Shown here in pieces: positions 5,439-7,638 of a stretch of 7,638 nt of DNA. Within the stretch, counting starts at the first letter, position 1, and each line of letters begins with the position of its first letter. The position numbers and the translations under genes are program-made. The stretch lies in NCBI GenBank assembly GCA_913058195.1, contig CAJXPP010000101.1, forward strand, positions 1 through 7,638, in the 5' to 3' direction. Source of the stretch: an uncultured Gammaproteobacteria bacterium (GTDB lineage: Bacteria > Pseudomonadota > Gammaproteobacteria > Nitrosococcales > Methylophagaceae). Below the pieces are notes generated by a model that saw only the letters and a list, made by a program, of their open reading frames with translations, was not told the origin of the DNA and searched no databases.

Positions 5439-6380
5439 ATGACATTAAGAATCGAGATCGACAATTTAACCAAGCATTTTGGTGAAATAAAAGCTGTGGA
5501 TGGCGTGTCATTTTCAGTGAATAAGGGTGAGGTGTTAGGCTTCCTTGGGCCTAATGGCGCGGGTAAATCTACTACCATGAAAATGGTGACAGGTTTCTTA
5601 ACGCCAACATCGGGTACAGTAAGAGTTTGTGGGTATGATGTATTAACGGACCCTATCGCTGTAAAAGCTAGCCTAGGCTATTTGCCTGAAGGTGCGCCAG
5701 CTTATGCGGATATGACACCAGATAGCTTTCTGAAGTTTATTGCAGATATTCGAGGTTTATCAGGCGCAGCTAAACAACACGCTGTTGAATTAGCGGCTGA
5801 TCGCGCTCAAATTAAACATGTCATGTTCCAGCCGATTGAAACTTTATCTAAAGGTTATAAACGTCGTGTTGGTTTAGCTCAATCTATTTTGCATAATCCG
5901 CCAGTATTAATTCTTGATGAACCTACCGACGGCTTAGATCCAAATCAAAAGCACGAAGTTCGCACATTAATTAATGAGATGGCACACGATAAAGCCATCA
6001 TTATCTCTACCCATATTTTGGAAGAGGTACATGCTTTATGCCATCGCAATGTTCTTATTGCGAACGGTAAAATCAAATTTGATGGTACGCCACATGAGCT
6101 TGAAGCCATGTCTCGTTACCATAATGCGGTATGTGTTTCAGTTGCTAATGTGGATAACGATAGCTTGGCTGCATTTCTTACTCAATTAGATTATATTGCT
6201 GAGCTCGAAGTTTTACCAGGCTCGAGAGGCTTTAGAGTTTATCCACATAACGCCAAGCAGATCACTGCAGAATTATCACAATCTATTCGCGATAATAATT
6301 GGCAAATTGATTCTCTTCATGCAGAAAATGGTCGATTAGATGAAGTATTCAGAACCATCACAATGGGTGGCAATAAATGA
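5439..6380 (+). CDS. ABC transporter ATP-binding protein (GldA-like, ABC-2 exporter)
   Basis: A 313-residue ATPase subunit that would power the membrane protein encoded next to it. Walker A is GPNGAGKST (37-45), the Q-loop region reads GYLPEGAPAY (80-89) with Glu where many have Gln, as in GldA-like ATPases, the signature is LSKGY (136-140), Walker B is VLILDEP (156-162), the D-loop GLDP is at 165-168, and the switch histidine is His192 in STH. All catalytic parts are present. Residues about 220-313 form the C-terminal extension common in ABC-2 exporter ATPases. The purine-rich ribosome site is about 13 bp from the ATG, slightly far. The stop overlaps the permease start as ATGA, a sign of translational coupling. 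The substrate is unknown. It resembles gliding-motility GldA, but in gammaproteobacteria such operons occur without gliding, so no motility role is claimed. Confidence 0.92.
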   Translation: MTLRIEIDNLTKHFGEIKAVDGVSFSVNKGEVLGFLGPNGAGKSTTMKMVTGFLTPTSGTVRVCGYDVLTDPIAVKASLGYLPEGAPAYADMTPDSFLKFIADIRGLSGAAKQHAVELAADRAQIKHVMFQPIETLSKGYKRRVGLAQSILHNPPVLILDEPTDGLDPNQKHEVRTLINEMAHDKAIIISTHILEEVHALCHRNVLIANGKIKFDGTPHELEAMSRYHNAVCVSVANVDNDSLAAFLTQLDYIAELEVLPGSRGFRVYPHNAKQITAELSQSIRDNNWQIDSLHAENGRLDEVFRTITMGGNK

Positions 6381-7117
6381 ACATGAGTAATATTTGGTTT
6401 ATTATGAAGCGTGAGCTTAATGGCTATTTTGCAACGCCAGTCGCTTATGTTTTCATTATCAGTTTCTTACTACTGACAGGTTTTGCTACCTTTTTTGTCG
6501 GTAATTTCTTTGAGCGTGGTGAAGCAGATTTATATCCATTTTTCTCAATTCATCCATGGATTTATGTTTTATTAATACCTGCAATCTCAATGCGTTTGTG
6601 GTCTGAAGAACGTAAAAGCGGTTCAATTGAGTTATTAATGACCTTACCTGTTTCTGTGTTTGAAGCAGTATTGGGTAAATTCTTAGCTGCGTGGGCATTT
6701 ACAGGCCTTGCTTTGTTTTTAAACTTCCCATTATGGATCACGGTTAATTATCTAGGTTCACCTGATAACGGTGTGATTATTACTGGCTTCCTAGGTAGTT
6801 TCTTAATGGCAGGTGGTTTCTTAGCTATCGGTGCTTGTGTGTCGGCGACAACTAAAAATCAGGTTATTGCCTTTGTTTTAAGCTTAATCGTTAGTTTGAT
6901 TTTTGTATTAAGTGGTTACGGCATCGTATTAGACTTTTTCAGCAGCTGGGCGCCAACTGCATTAGTTGATGCGATTAGTTCATTTAGCTTCTTAACTCAT
7001 TTTGATGCTATCTCTAAGGGTGTGATTGATATGCGAGATATGTTGTATTTTGCTTCGGTCATCATGGTATGGCTATTTGCTAATGCCATTGTTGTTAACG
7101 CCCGTAAGGCTGATTAG
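6377..7117 (+). CDS. ABC-2 type transporter permease (GldF-like)
   Basis: A 246-residue inner-membrane permease, the usual length for the GldF-like ABC-2 family. Six hydrophobic segments are visible, at about 22-42, 58-72, 98-124, 133-156, 162-184 and 222-241. The cytoplasmic loop after the second contains RLWSEERKSGSIELLMTLPV (73-92), the conserved ABC-2 stretch thought to contact the ATPase. Its ATG overlaps the ATPase stop by 4 bp, and GGGTGG just upstream inside the ATPase gene can act as a ribosome site; an alternative ATG two codons later is possible. It should pair with the ATPase as a dimer of heterodimers, and with the GldG-like protein that follows after 14 bp. The exported substrate cannot be deduced. 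Confidence 0.9.
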   Translation: MNMSNIWFIMKRELNGYFATPVAYVFIISFLLLTGFATFFVGNFFERGEADLYPFFSIHPWIYVLLIPAISMRLWSEERKSGSIELLMTLPVSVFEAVLGKFLAAWAFTGLALFLNFPLWITVNYLGSPDNGVIITGFLGSFLMAGGFLAIGACVSATTKNQVIAFVLSLIVSLIFVLSGYGIVLDFFSSWAPTALVDAISSFSFLTHFDAISKGVIDMRDMLYFASVIMVWLFANAIVVNARKAD

Positions 7118-7131
7118 GAGTTTCTGGACAA

Positions 7132-7618
7132 ATGAATAAACAATTATTATCGACAGTGGGCCTTGTATTAGCCGTAATTTTATTCCTGTCATTTAACATT
7201 GTGACGAGTGATAATTTGAAATCAGCTCGGGTTGATTTAACACAAGACAATTTATATACCTTGTCTGATGGCACGCTTAATATTATTGAGTCACTAAAAG
7301 AGCCATTAACGCTACGTTTTTATTACTCTGAACTTGCTGGGCAAGATTTACCAAGCATTAAATCTTATGCACAACGTGTAGAAGAGTTGTTAGAAGAATA
7401 TCAGCGAGCATCAAACGATATGATTCGTTTGATTGTGATTAACCCAACGCGTTTTTCTGATAATGAACAACGTGCTAAGCAGTATGGCTTACAAGGTGTG
7501 CCACTTGAAGGTAGCACGGACCCGTTATTCTTCGGTCTAGCGGGTAGCAACTTATTAGACGGTGCGGAAACAATTTCATTTTTCCAACCAGAAAAAGAAG
7601 ATGTGCTTGAGTATGACA
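7132..7618 (+). CDS. GldG-family ABC transporter auxiliary protein, N-terminal fragment
   Basis: The first 162 codons of a gene cut by the contig end. Residues 5-24 are an uncleaved-looking membrane anchor (LLSTVGLVLAVILFLSFNIV), and the rest should face the periplasm. The segment RVDLTQDNLYTLSDGTLNII (33-52), then LKEPLTLRFYYS (55-66), the helix SYAQRVEELLEEYQRAS (78-94) and FFGLAGSNLLDGAETISFF (133-151) are the pattern of the GldG/ABC_transp_aux family (PF09822), whose members are usually several hundred residues, so most of the protein is missing. AGGAG at 7116-7120 overlaps the permease stop and is 11 bp from the ATG. Same strand and 14-bp spacing make it part of the exporter operon. In comparable operons a DUF4340 protein often follows, which cannot be checked here. 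The open frame continues into adapter after 7618 and should not be translated there. Confidence 0.87.
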
Positions 7619-7638
7619 CTGTCTCTTATACACATCTC
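7619..7638 (-). other. Tn5 mosaic end / Nextera adapter (not genomic)
   Basis: The last 20 bases are the reverse complement of the 19-bp Tn5 mosaic end plus the first linker base (C). They are inverted relative to the adapter at the left end, as expected for two ends of a tagmented fragment or read-through. Genomic sequence stops at about 7618. Confidence 0.97.

Noticed and set aside
5974..6189. 71-residue plus-strand frame inside the ATPase gene
   Set aside because: Out-of-frame shadow of a fully supported ABC ATPase.
7401..7619. 72-residue minus-strand frame at the right end
   Set aside because: It is antisense to the GldG-like gene and touches the adapter.

Overview
The window is an assembled contig from an AT-rich bacterium, most likely a gammaproteobacterium. 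The DUF2333-type protein, the OprP-like porin and the TupA sequence all fit that group; genus is not resolvable by eye. Both ends carry untrimmed Illumina Nextera/Tn5 library adapter (1-49 and 7619-7638), so real genomic DNA runs only from about 50 to 7618. The two genes cut at the ends (moaC on the left, a GldG-like gene on the right) are broken by the library or assembly, not by biology.

Left part (50-3618) is a molybdenum/tungsten region. It holds the 3' end of moaC (molybdenum cofactor synthesis). Converging on it 2 bp away is a regulator with a ModE/LysR-type winged helix joined to a periplasmic-binding-protein-like sensor domain. Divergent from that regulator is a two-gene unit: an OprP/OprO-type outer-membrane porin followed 23 bp later by tupA, a periplasmic tungstate-binding protein. 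The regulator-porin gap carries a perfect inverted repeat (TAACAAG-N10-CTTGTTA) that overlaps a possible porin -35 box, plus smaller dyads nearer the regulator. A strong bidirectional hairpin terminator closes the porin-tupA unit. No tupB or tupC follows, so the inner-membrane part of the transporter must be elsewhere. The working model is that the porin passes the oxyanion through the outer membrane, TupA captures it, and the regulator senses supply.

Middle part (3653-5256, minus strand) has a DUF2333 inner-membrane protein followed by a small acidic lipoprotein built almost entirely of 11-residue amphipathic repeats. Both read leftwards toward the shared terminator.

Right part (5439-7618, plus strand) is an ABC-2 exporter operon of Gld type: ATPase, permease (ATGA overlap) and the start of a GldG-family auxiliary protein. 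A good sigma70-like promoter lies upstream, in the gap shared with the DUF2333 gene.

The best candidates for something undescribed are the porin-TupA-regulator module, as a possible outer-membrane tungstate/molybdate route with its own one-component sensor, and the hendecad-repeat lipoprotein. All intergenic gaps are shorter than 300 bp and no RNA gene, insertion sequence or CRISPR array was seen.
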